Origin: Betaproteobacteria bacterium
GTDB lineage: Bacteria > Pseudomonadota > Gammaproteobacteria > Burkholderiales > Rhodocyclaceae
Direction: 5' to 3'
Length of the DNA stretch: 8,484 bases
Assembly: GCA_016880375.1 (NCBI GenBank)
Contig: JAEHDO010000199.1
Location: 1-8,484, forward strand
Part shown: positions 1 through 6,078 of the stretch, piece after piece
How positions within the stretch are numbered: position 1 is the stretch's first letter
Layout of the letters: every line of letters begins with the position of its first letter
The notes under the pieces: model-generated
What the model saw: the letters and a program-made list of their open reading frames with translations, nothing else
Databases searched by the model: none
What the model was told of the DNA's origin: nothing
Position numbers and translations under genes: made by a program

Positions 1-435
1 AAGCCGGGGCTGGCCAACATCATCACGCTCGTCGTGCTGGCGCGCTACGGCTGGCGCGACGCCGTCTGGGTGTCGCTGCTGCGCGTGGTGGCGGGCAGCC
101 TGCTGCTGGGCCAGTTCCTCGCGCCCGGTTTTTTCCTCAGCCTCGCCGGCGCGCTGGCGAGCCTGCTGGCGCTGGGGCTTGCCATGCAACTGCCGGCGCG
201 CACCTTCGGCCCGGTGAGCCAGAGCCTCGTCGCCGCCTTCGCCCACATCGCCGGACAACTCGTCGTGGCGCGGCTGTGGCTGGTGCCGCACGACGGCCTG
301 CTTTACCTGCTGCCGTTCTTTGCCCTGGCCGCGTTGCTGTTCGGCCTGGCCAACGGGCTGGCCGCGGCGAAGCTGCTGGAAGAGCAGCCAACCCCCACTT
401 TGCTCCCCGCTGCCGGAGACAACGACAGGCCCTGA
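1..435 (+). CDS. Gx transporter family / heptaprenyl diphosphate synthase component I-like membrane protein (5' truncated)
   Basis: Only the last 144 codons are present; the frame is open from base 1 and ends at TGA 433-435. The visible protein is almost wholly hydrophobic, with about four membrane segments separated by short loops. The opening KPGLANIITLVVL, the later VSLLRVVAGSLLLGQ and the LSLAGALASLLAL segment match the Gx transporter / Hpre_diP_synt_I family (PF07456), small integral membrane proteins of roughly 170-180 residues often encoded near polyprenyl diphosphate synthase genes. By that length about 30 N-terminal residues lie outside the window. The family name comes from a Bacillus annotation; a role in substrate uptake or isoprenoid-linked metabolism is not proven. 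The tail EEQPTPTLLPAAGDNDRP is polar and probably cytoplasmic. The next gene begins two bases after the stop, which suggests cotranscription. The family assignment rests on remembered motifs. Confidence 0.8.
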   Translation, partial: KPGLANIITLVVLARYGWRDAVWVSLLRVVAGSLLLGQFLAPGFFLSLAGALASLLALGLAMQLPARTFGPVSQSLVAAFAHIAGQLVVARLWLVPHDGLLYLLPFFALAALLFGLANGLAAAKLLEEQPTPTLLPAAGDNDRP

Positions 436-437
436 TC

Positions 438-1067
438 TTGCCGACATTCAAATTCCCCCCGCGGCGCGACGAGGCGCCGCAAGCCGCCGAGCTGCCGCTG
501 TTTCCCCTCAACGCCGTGCTGTTTCCCGGCGGCGCGCTGCCGCTGCGCGTCTTCGAGCAGCGCTACATGACGCTGGTGAAGGACTGCTTCAAGCAGGAGA
601 GCGCTTTCGGCATCTGCCTGATCGCCGAAGGCGGCGAGGTGGGCGCGCCGGCGGTGCCGCACAAGGTGGGCACGCAGGCGCGCATCGTCGCCTGGGACAT
701 GACGCAGCCGGGCATTCTCAACATCACGGTGCGGGGGGAGGGGCGCTTCCGCATCCTTTCCAGCAAGGTCGGCCGCGAGGGCCTGCTGCAGGCGCGCGTC
801 GAGGCGGTCGCCGCCGAGGCGGAAATGCCGGTGCCCGCGGCGGTGGGCGCGCTGGTGCCGCTGCTGCAGGCGATGGTGGCGGATGCCGGCGCCGAACGCT
901 TTCCCGAGCCGCACCGCTTCGAGGACGCGGCCTGGGTCGGTTATCGTTTTAGCGAACTGCTGCCGATCCCGGCCATCGCGCGGCAGAAGCTGCTCGAGCT
1001 GGAAGACCCGATCTCGCGGCTGGAGATCGTTTACAAGTTCCTCGCCCAGAGAAACCTGGTCAAGTAA
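438..1067 (+). CDS. LON peptidase substrate-binding domain protein
   Basis: This 209-residue cytosolic protein consists of a single LON N-terminal (substrate-binding) domain (PF02190) with no AAA+ or protease part. Key stretches are PLFPLNAVLFPGGALPLRVF (residues about 20-39) followed by EQRY, the conserved beta-hairpin and helix start of the domain, and a C-terminal helical part ending LEDPISRLEIVYKFLAQ. Stand-alone LON-domain proteins of 190-220 residues are common in proteobacteria; their function is unsettled, with recognition of unfolded or damaged proteins the usual suggestion. The start is chosen at TTG 438: the only in-frame ATG before the domain (276) would overlap the previous gene by 160 bases, and the next ATG (570) falls inside the domain. 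An ACAGG about 10 bases upstream is a weak ribosome site. CTG 432 is an alternative. The gene's last 8 bases overlap the end of convergent mutY. Confidence 0.82.
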   Translation: MPTFKFPPRRDEAPQAAELPLFPLNAVLFPGGALPLRVFEQRYMTLVKDCFKQESAFGICLIAEGGEVGAPAVPHKVGTQARIVAWDMTQPGILNITVRGEGRFRILSSKVGREGLLQARVEAVAAEAEMPVPAAVGALVPLLQAMVADAGAERFPEPHRFEDAAWVGYRFSELLPIPAIARQKLLELEDPISRLEIVYKFLAQRNLVK

Positions 1068-2082
1068 GGCTTTCCAGGATTTTGCGGATCGGCGCCGGCA
1101 GCGGCGCCTCGTCGAGCTTCTTCAGGCTCAGCCAGACGCTGCCTTCCGGCGTGTCCCGGCGACTGACTTTGCACAGCAGCGGCGTGATGTCGAGGCGGAA
1201 ATGCGTGAAGGCGTGGCGCACCACCGGCAGGGGGACGGCATCCGGGTACCGGCGCGGTTTTTTGCCTGCCGGCAGTTCCGGCAGCGACAGCAGCCCGCCC
1301 CAGATGCCTTGCGGCGGGCGCCGTTCCAGCAGCACATGGCCGCGGCGATGCAGCACCAGCAGCGTGACCGAACGCTGCGGCACGGCGCGCCTGGCGCGCG
1401 GTGTCGGCAGCGTGGCGACACGGTCCTCCTGTCGCGCCACGCAGCGCGCCGTAACGGGGCAGTCGCCGCAGCGCGGCTTGCTGCGCGTGCACAGCGTCGC
1501 GCCGAGGTCCATCAGCCCCTGTGTGTAGGCAACCAGGTCGCGATTCGGCAGCAGCGATCCGGCCAGTGCCCACAGGCGCGCGTCCACCGCCTTCTCGCCG
1601 GGAAAGCCGTCGATGCCGAAGGCGCGCGCCAGCACGCGCCTGACGTTGCCGTCGAGGATGGCGGCGCGCGCGCCGAAGGCGAACACGGCGATGGCGGCGG
1701 CGGTGGAGCGGCCGATGCCGGGCAGGGCCTCGATGTCCTCGATGCGCTGCGGGAAGCGGCCGCCGTGCTCGGCCACGATCTCCTGCGCCGCCCGCTGCAG
1801 GTTGCGCGCCCGCGCGTAGTAGCCGAGGCCGCTCCACAGCGCCATGACGTCTTCCGTCGGCGCGGCGGCGAGTCGGGCGAGATCGGGAAAGCGGGCGAGG
1901 AAGCGCCGGTAATACGGGATCACCGTCGCCACCTGCGTCTGCTGCAGCATGATCTCGGAGAGCCAGATGCGGTAAGGGTCGCGCTTGCGGCCCTGCTGCT
2001 GCCAGGGCAGGTCGTGGCGGCCGGCCTGTTTCTGCCAGCGGATCAGCGCCTGCGCGAAATCTGCGGGATCGGCATTAACCAT
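1060..2082 (-). CDS. mutY: A/G-specific adenine glycosylase MutY
   Basis: A 340-residue base-excision-repair enzyme that removes adenine mispaired with 8-oxoguanine, preventing G:C to T:A transversions. Visible landmarks: catalytic Glu43 in LSEIMLQQTQV; SGLGYYARARNL (84-95); helix-hairpin-helix LPGIGRSTAAAIAVFAFG (120-137); catalytic Asp144 in ILDGNVRRVLAR; and the [4Fe-4S] loop with Cys198, 205, 208 and 214 in the classic C-X6-C-X2-C-X5-C spacing. The C-terminal third, with RPPQGIWGGLLSLPEL and HAFTHFRLDI, is the NUDIX-like domain that reads 8-oxoG. Length fits the family (E. coli protein about 350). All key residues are present, so it should be active. The ATG at 2082 is the first plausible start and the reading begins MVNADPADFAQALIRWQ, as in related proteins. 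It is convergent with the LON-domain gene and divergent from the flavin reductase gene. Confidence 0.96.
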   Translation of the reverse strand: MVNADPADFAQALIRWQKQAGRHDLPWQQQGRKRDPYRIWLSEIMLQQTQVATVIPYYRRFLARFPDLARLAAAPTEDVMALWSGLGYYARARNLQRAAQEIVAEHGGRFPQRIEDIEALPGIGRSTAAAIAVFAFGARAAILDGNVRRVLARAFGIDGFPGEKAVDARLWALAGSLLPNRDLVAYTQGLMDLGATLCTRSKPRCGDCPVTARCVARQEDRVATLPTPRARRAVPQRSVTLLVLHRRGHVLLERRPPQGIWGGLLSLPELPAGKKPRRYPDAVPLPVVRHAFTHFRLDITPLLCKVSRRDTPEGSVWLSLKKLDEAPLPAPIRKILESLT

Positions 2083-2186
2083 GAAATGGAAAGGGACACA
2101 TGCGGGAGCGCTTGCCAGAAATACGCGAGGCGGTTAGTCTCATTTCAATTCTAAAGTATTCGACGGGAATGCCCGTAACCCAATTG
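2083..2186. promoter_or_regulatory. Divergent intergenic region between mutY and the flavin reductase gene
   Basis: This 104-base gap is clearly more AT-rich than its surroundings around 2135-2160, as expected of a promoter region serving both directions. On the plus strand TTGCCA (2112-2117), 17 bases, then TAGTCT (2135-2140) is a passable sigma-70 pair with a start near 2147. On the minus strand TAGAAT (complement of 2148-2153) could be a -10 box for mutY, but no good -35 lies at the right distance. A small hairpin, ACGGG/CCCGT (2163-2167 and 2172-2176) with loop AATG, surrounds the ATG at 2169. These are weak matches judged by eye. Confidence 0.35.
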
Positions 2187-2708
2187 ATGAACAAGCCGTA
2201 CGAACCCGATTCGGTCAGCCCGTGGAGCAGCGCGGAGGACGGCCATCGCGCGCTGCGCGACACGCTCGGCGCCTTCGCCACCGGCGTCACCGTGGTGACC
2301 GCGCTCGACCCCGACGGCCGCGCCATCGGGCTGACGGTGAACTCCTTCAACACCGTCTCGCTCGATCCGCCGCTGGTGCTGTGGAGCCTGTCGCTGGCTT
2401 CGCCGAACCTCGAGGCGTTCCGCCGCGCCAGCCACTTCACCGTGAACGTGCTGGCGGCCGACCAGCAGGCGCTGTCCGAGCGCTTCGCCCGGCGCAACAG
2501 CGACAAGTTCGCCGACATCGACTGGCGCGAGGGCCTCGGCGGCGCACCGCTGCTGTCCGGCTGCTGCGCCGTGCTCGAATGCCGCAACGAGGCGCAGCAT
2601 GCCGGCGGCGACCACCTCATCTTCATCGGCCGCGTCGAGGGCTGCAGCCGCCAGGACAAGGCGCCGCTGCTGTTCCATGGCGGACGCTACAAGGTTCTGG
2701 GCGACTAG
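2187..2708 (+). CDS. Flavin reductase family protein (FMN-binding split-barrel)
   Basis: A 173-residue protein of the flavin reductase domain family (PF01613), related to HpaC-type NAD(P)H:flavin oxidoreductases that supply reduced FMN or FAD to a partner monooxygenase. Diagnostic segments are GAFATGVTVVTA (28-39), GLTVNSF (48-54), SLDPPLVLW (58-66), HFTVNVLAADQQALSERFA, GDHLIFIGRVEG (141-152) and the terminal FHGGRYKVL. It is cytosolic, with no signal peptide. The start is uncertain: ATG 2100 would add 29 residues encoded by AT-rich, promoter-like DNA, and ATG 2169 sits in the loop of a small hairpin with GGGA immediately before it. ATG 2187 gives the usual short lead into the domain but lacks a clear ribosome site. 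No monooxygenase gene is visible nearby, so the partner is unknown. It reads in the same direction as the kinase gene 74 bases downstream, but a functional link is not evident. Confidence 0.85.
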   Translation: MNKPYEPDSVSPWSSAEDGHRALRDTLGAFATGVTVVTALDPDGRAIGLTVNSFNTVSLDPPLVLWSLSLASPNLEAFRRASHFTVNVLAADQQALSERFARRNSDKFADIDWREGLGGAPLLSGCCAVLECRNEAQHAGGDHLIFIGRVEGCSRQDKAPLLFHGGRYKVLGD

Positions 2709-2782
2709 CGCCGCCTGTCCGCTAGCCGCCAGGCGCAGCCTCTCCGTTGTTTCGTCGGGATGACTCGGGCACACTTCCGGGC

Positions 2783-4540
2783 ATGAGTGTCGTTTCGCCC
2801 GTCCGTCAGCCCAAGCGCATCAAGGCCCGGTTCATCGGCCCGCTTGCACTTACGCTGGCGTTCATCATGTGCGTCTTCGCCGTCGCTATTTACAGCATCG
2901 AGGCGCGCATTCGCGACCGCGACCTGGCCGAGCGCTCGGCGGCAGTGGCCAAACTGTTCGCGCAGAAGCTCGACAAGGACACCCACAAGATGATGGCGAC
3001 GCTGCGCGCCATGATGGTGAATCCTGCGATGGAAAATGCCTTCCGCCAGGGCGATCGCGCTGCGCTGGCGCAGCAGGGCGGCGAACTGTTCCGCAGCCTG
3101 AACGCGGAGCACAAGATCACGCACCTGTATTTCATCCGTCCCGACCTCGTCAGCCTGTACCGCTTCCACAGCCCGGCCGTGTTCGGCGACGAGATCCGGC
3201 GCGTGACGCTGCAGCAGGCCCGTGAAGGCCAGAAGCCCGCGCATGGCCTGGAACTGGGACCCATGGGGACACTGACGCTGCGCCTGGTCGCGCCCTGGCG
3301 GCGCGACGGCGAACTGCTCGGCTACCTGGAGATCGGCGAGGAAATCGAGCACCTGCTCGACGAGATCCGCTACAGCCTCGGCATCGATCTGCTGGTGCTG
3401 GTGGACAAGCACTTCCTGACGCCCGCGCAATGGCAGCGGGGCCTGGACATGATGCAGCGCAGCGGCAACTGGGCGCGCTTCGGCGCCCACGCCGTGCTGG
3501 CGCAGACGGCGGAGCAGTTGCCAACGGCGCTGGACGAGCGATTGCTGCAGCGGCTGCTTGCCGGCGGCACGGCCGAGATACGCGATCAGGGACGCTCCAT
3601 CCATCTCGCCAGCGTGCCGATCAACGATGCCGGCGGCCGCCATCTCGGCGACCTGGTGGTGATGCGCGACATCAGCGCTCTCGAGTCGACCTTCCAGTGG
3701 TCGATCGCCGCCGTGATTCTGATCAGCCTGCTGGCCGCCGGCGGCGTCCTCGGCGTCTTCTACCTCGCGCTGGAGCGCGTCGAGCGCGATTACCGCCGGC
3801 AGCACGACCTCGAGCACCAGCTGCTGCGCCTGGACAGCGAGCACCGGCGCATCCTCCAGCTCGAAAAGCTGTCGGCCGTGGGCACCATGGTCGGCGGCAT
3901 CGCCCATCAACTCAACAACCCGCTGGTGGGCGTGGTCAACCTGGCGCAGCTGGCCGAGCGCGAGGCCGACGACCCGGCGCGCACGCGCGAGCTGCTGCGC
4001 GAGATCCGCAGCGCCGGCGAGGACTGCCGCGACTTCGTCAAGCGCATGCTGGGGTTTTCCAAGGTGTCCTGCTTCGAGAGCAAGCCGACGCCGATGGCCG
4101 AGCTGATCGAGGACACGGTGCTGCTGTTCCGCCAGGCCGAGAGCCGGCATCTGCCGGTGGAAGTGGCGCTTCCGAAGGAGCCGGTGGTGCTGACTGTCGA
4201 TCCCGTCCTCATCCGCCATGCGCTGTTCAATCTGCTCGTCAATGCGGCGCAGGCAACCGCGGACGGGGAGGGTGGCATCGAGATCAGCCTCGAGCGCGGG
4301 GAAGACAAGGAGCGGAACCGGCCCGGCTGGACGCTGGCGGTCGCGGACCATGGCCGCGGCATGGCGCCGGAGGTCATGGAAAAAGTGTTTGTGCCCTTCT
4401 ACACCACGCGCAGCGACGGCACCGGCCTCGGCTTGCCGGTCGTGCAGCATGTGGCCCTGCTGCACGATGGCCAGGTGACGGTCAGCAGCGAGCCGGGGCA
4501 TGGCACGCGTTTTGCAATCTGGTTGCCAGACCCTGTTTGA
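2783..4540 (+). CDS. Membrane sensor histidine kinase with dCache_3-like sensor
   Basis: A 585-residue inner-membrane kinase. Order: TM1 (about 17-38), an extracytoplasmic sensor (about 39-304), TM2 (306-328), a short coiled linker, HisKA, then HATPase_c. The sensor segment THLYFIRPDLVSLYRFHSPAVFGDEI and the following GLELGPMGTLTLRLVAPWRRDG resemble the dCache_3 double sensory domain (PF14827), which binds small molecules in the periplasm. The phosphoacceptor is His375 in GGIAHQLNNPL; the residue after it is Gln rather than the usual Glu. The ATP site is complete: N-box HALFNLLVNAAQA, G1 ADHGRGM (521-527), F-box VFVPFYTT and G2 GTGLGL (546-551). There is no HAMP or PAS domain. The ATG at 2783 is preferred; TTG 2747 would add 12 residues before TM1, and neither has a strong ribosome site. 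The response-regulator gene follows at once, so this is its likely partner. Confidence 0.92.
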   Translation: MSVVSPVRQPKRIKARFIGPLALTLAFIMCVFAVAIYSIEARIRDRDLAERSAAVAKLFAQKLDKDTHKMMATLRAMMVNPAMENAFRQGDRAALAQQGGELFRSLNAEHKITHLYFIRPDLVSLYRFHSPAVFGDEIRRVTLQQAREGQKPAHGLELGPMGTLTLRLVAPWRRDGELLGYLEIGEEIEHLLDEIRYSLGIDLLVLVDKHFLTPAQWQRGLDMMQRSGNWARFGAHAVLAQTAEQLPTALDERLLQRLLAGGTAEIRDQGRSIHLASVPINDAGGRHLGDLVVMRDISALESTFQWSIAAVILISLLAAGGVLGVFYLALERVERDYRRQHDLEHQLLRLDSEHRRILQLEKLSAVGTMVGGIAHQLNNPLVGVVNLAQLAEREADDPARTRELLREIRSAGEDCRDFVKRMLGFSKVSCFESKPTPMAELIEDTVLLFRQAESRHLPVEVALPKEPVVLTVDPVLIRHALFNLLVNAAQATADGEGGIEISLERGEDKERNRPGWTLAVADHGRGMAPEVMEKVFVPFYTTRSDGTGLGLPVVQHVALLHDGQVTVSSEPGHGTRFAIWLPDPV

Positions 4541-4561
4541 ATGCGCGCGAAACGACTCCAC

Positions 4562-5935
4562 ATGACGCAGAAAATCCTGGTGGTCGACGACGACCGCCAC
4601 ACCCGCATCCTGCTCGACCGCCTGCTGGCCAAGTCGGCCAGGGTGAGCCTGGCCACGGATGGCGCCGAGGCGCGCCGGCTGTTTGCCGGCGAGGACTTCA
4701 ATCTGGTGATGATGGACCAGCGCCTGCCCGACGCCAACGGCATCGACCTGCTGCGCGAGTTCCGCGCGTCGAAGCCCCATCTCGTGGGCATCCTGATGAC
4801 CGGCTTTGCCGAGGTGCGCGATGCCGTGGCGGCGGTGCGCGAGGGGCTGTTCGATTATCTGACCAAACCCTTCGAGGACCTGGAGGCGCTGGAAGCCGTC
4901 ATCGGCAAGGCGCTCGAACTGGACCGCGCCTATCGCGAGATCGACGGGTTGAAGGCGCGGCTGACGACCGAATCGGACGCCCTCATCGGCCAGTCCGCCG
5001 CGATGGAGCGTGTCCTCGGCCAGATCCGCCAGGTCGCCGGTCTCGACACCACCGTGCTGCTGGAAGGCGAGAGCGGCACCGGCAAGGAGCTTGCCGCCAG
5101 GCTGGTCCACTCCCTCAGCACCCGTGCCGACAAGCCGTTTCTCGAAGTCAATTGCGGCGGGCTGCCGGAGAGCCTGCTGGAGAGCCTGCTCTTCGGCTAT
5201 GAGAAGGGGGCCTTCACCGGCGCCGGCCAGGCCAATGCCGGCTACTTCGAAAAGGCCCACGGCGGCAACCTCTTCCTCGACGAGATCGCCGACATGAGCC
5301 CCAAGCTGCAGAGCAGCCTGCTGCGCGTGCTGCAGGACCACAACTACATGCGCATCGGCAGCACGCAGCCGCGCAAGGCCGATTTCCGGCTGATCTGCGC
5401 CACCAACCGGCCCCTGCTCGACGAGGTGAAGGCGGGACGCTTCCGGGAGGACCTGTATTACCGCATCGCCGTGGTCTCGATCACCCTGCCGCCGCTGCGC
5501 GAGCGCGAGGGCGACATCGTCGCGCTGGCGACGCATTTTCTCGATCACTACAACGCCAAGTTCGGCAAGGCCTGCGGACCGTTTACGCCGGCCGCCATGC
5601 GCGCCCTGGAGACCTGCCGCTGGGAGGGGAACGTGCGCCAGTTGCAGCACTGCATCGAACGCGCCGTGGCCTTGCACGCGGGCGGCCCCGTCGAAAGCGT
5701 TCATTTGTTTCCATCGGGAGTGTCGAAGCCGATGGAGGGGCAGGGCAGCCAGGCGCCGCAAGACAGCCTGAGCTATCAGGATGCCCGCGCCGAATTCGAG
5801 CGCGAATACCTGCAGCGCCTGCTGGATGCGACGGGCGGCAATGTGTCTGAGGCGGCGCGGCTGAGCGGCATTCCGCGGCAGAATTTCTACGTCAAGGTCA
5901 AGCGCTGGGGGCTGTCACTAAAGAACGACATCTGA
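4562..5935 (+). CDS. NtrC-family sigma-54-dependent response regulator
   Basis: A 457-residue cytosolic transcription activator. Receiver domain (about 1-115): acidic pocket Asp9-11, phosphoacceptor Asp52 in LVMMDQRLPD, Thr80 and Lys102. Central AAA+ domain (about 142-375): Walker A GESGTGKE (169-176), sigma-54 contact loop GAFTGA (216-221), Walker B GGNLFLDEI (234-242) and arginine-finger region FREDLYYRI (294-302). C-terminal Fis-type helix-turn-helix: GGNVSEAARLSGIPRQNFYVKVKRWG (425-450). With GAFTGA intact it should remodel sigma-54 RNA polymerase. The kinase stop is directly followed by an in-frame ATG at 4541, but MTQKILVVDDD from ATG 4562 is the normal receiver start; either way the two genes are coupled. 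Next downstream is a strong sigma-54 promoter, and one putative activator site overlaps the last codons of this gene, so local control of the cytochrome operon is the natural inference. Confidence 0.95.
   Translation: MTQKILVVDDDRHTRILLDRLLAKSARVSLATDGAEARRLFAGEDFNLVMMDQRLPDANGIDLLREFRASKPHLVGILMTGFAEVRDAVAAVREGLFDYLTKPFEDLEALEAVIGKALELDRAYREIDGLKARLTTESDALIGQSAAMERVLGQIRQVAGLDTTVLLEGESGTGKELAARLVHSLSTRADKPFLEVNCGGLPESLLESLLFGYEKGAFTGAGQANAGYFEKAHGGNLFLDEIADMSPKLQSSLLRVLQDHNYMRIGSTQPRKADFRLICATNRPLLDEVKAGRFREDLYYRIAVVSITLPPLREREGDIVALATHFLDHYNAKFGKACGPFTPAAMRALETCRWEGNVRQLQHCIERAVALHAGGPVESVHLFPSGVSKPMEGQGSQAPQDSLSYQDARAEFEREYLQRLLDATGGNVSEAARLSGIPRQNFYVKVKRWGLSLKNDI
5913..5930 (+). promoter_or_regulatory. 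Putative enhancer-binding-protein site, copy 1
   Basis: TGTCACTAAAGAACGACA, an imperfect dyad with TGTC and GACA ends. It matches copy 2 (5933-5950) at 13 of 18 positions, shares the preceding C, and lies exactly 20 bases (about two helical turns) before it. Its centre is about 118 bases upstream of the predicted sigma-54 start, within the range normal for activator sites. It lies inside the last codons of the regulator gene. Confidence 0.5.
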
Positions 5936-5950
5936 CACAAATTAGCGACA
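5933..5950 (+). promoter_or_regulatory. Putative enhancer-binding-protein site, copy 2
   Basis: TGACACAAATTAGCGACA, the second copy of the 18-base element. The shared pattern is TGWCACWAAWKARCGACA. It begins on the stop codon of the regulator gene and is centred about 98 bases upstream of the predicted transcription start. Two sites on the same helix face are typical for the dimers of NtrC-type activators. Assignment to this particular regulator is inference. Confidence 0.5.
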
Positions 5951-5970
5951 GTCTGCCGCCGGTTTCTTTT

Positions 5971-5987
5971 TATTGCGCAGCGCAATA
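5971..5987. repeat. Short inverted repeat in the cytochrome promoter region
   Basis: TATTGCGC-A-GCGCAATA, a perfect 8-base dyad around a single central base. It sits between the putative activator sites and the sigma-54 promoter, about 61 bases upstream of the predicted start. No T-run follows it on either strand (the T-rich run precedes it on the plus strand), so it is not a normal intrinsic terminator. A protein-binding site is more likely. Confidence 0.5.
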
Positions 5988-6013
5988 TCGGGAAAAACAA
6001 GGCAAAAGCTCGA

Positions 6014-6030
6014 TGGCACAAGGATTGCAT
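6014..6030 (+). promoter_or_regulatory. Sigma-54 (RpoN) promoter of the cytochrome operon
   Basis: TGGCACAAGGATTGCAT matches the RpoN consensus TGGCAC-N5-TTGCA at every conserved base, with the GG (6015-6016) and GC (6027-6028) exactly 10 bases apart. With C6028 at -12, transcription should start near 6040, leaving a leader of about 39 bases before the ATG at 6079. The leader holds a small hairpin (CAAGA 6046-6050 with TCTTG 6058-6062). The upstream gene encodes an activator with an intact sigma-54 contact loop, which supports the call. Confidence 0.92.
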
Positions 6031-6064
6031 TATCAGGGGCATCCGCAAGACAACCATTCTTGAT

Positions 6065-6072
6065 GGGAGGGA
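6065..6072 (+). promoter_or_regulatory. Strong ribosome binding site of the EB_dh cytochrome gene
   Basis: GGGAGGGA ends 6 bases before ATG 6079. It is a near-ideal Shine-Dalgarno sequence, much stronger than those of the two regulatory genes, and fixes the start codon. Confidence 0.85.
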
Positions 6073-6078
6073 ATCAAA

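Noticed and set aside
883..2154. Open frame of about 423 codons on the plus strand opposite mutY
   Set aside because: MutY has all catalytic and cluster residues in the other strand. This frame is Arg/Ala/Gln-rich with no domain.
2100..2186. N-terminal extension of the flavin reductase from ATG 2100
   Set aside because: The region is AT-rich and promoter-like, has codon use unlike the rest of the gene, and the AAGGGA before ATG 2100 is only three bases away. The extension is not a recognised part of the family.
2708..2736. Possible terminator after the flavin reductase gene (GCCTG 2713-2717 with CAGGC 2730-2734)
   Set aside because: The stem is only five pairs with a long loop, extends only through a bulge, and has no T-run after it.
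2705..5761. Open frame of about 1018 codons on the minus strand opposite the kinase and regulator genes
   Set aside because: It is a shadow of two strongly supported genes in high-GC DNA. Its translation is a low-complexity mix rich in Ala, His, Gln, Arg and Leu with no recognisable domain.
5961..5990. Intrinsic terminator reading of the T-rich stretch plus dyad after the regulator gene
   Set aside because: The T-rich run comes before the hairpin on the plus strand, and on the minus strand the hairpin is followed by A residues, so neither direction fits.
5951..6013. IHF site between the activator sites and the sigma-54 promoter
   Set aside because: IHF often bends such regions, but no convincing match to WATCAANNNNTTR was found by eye.
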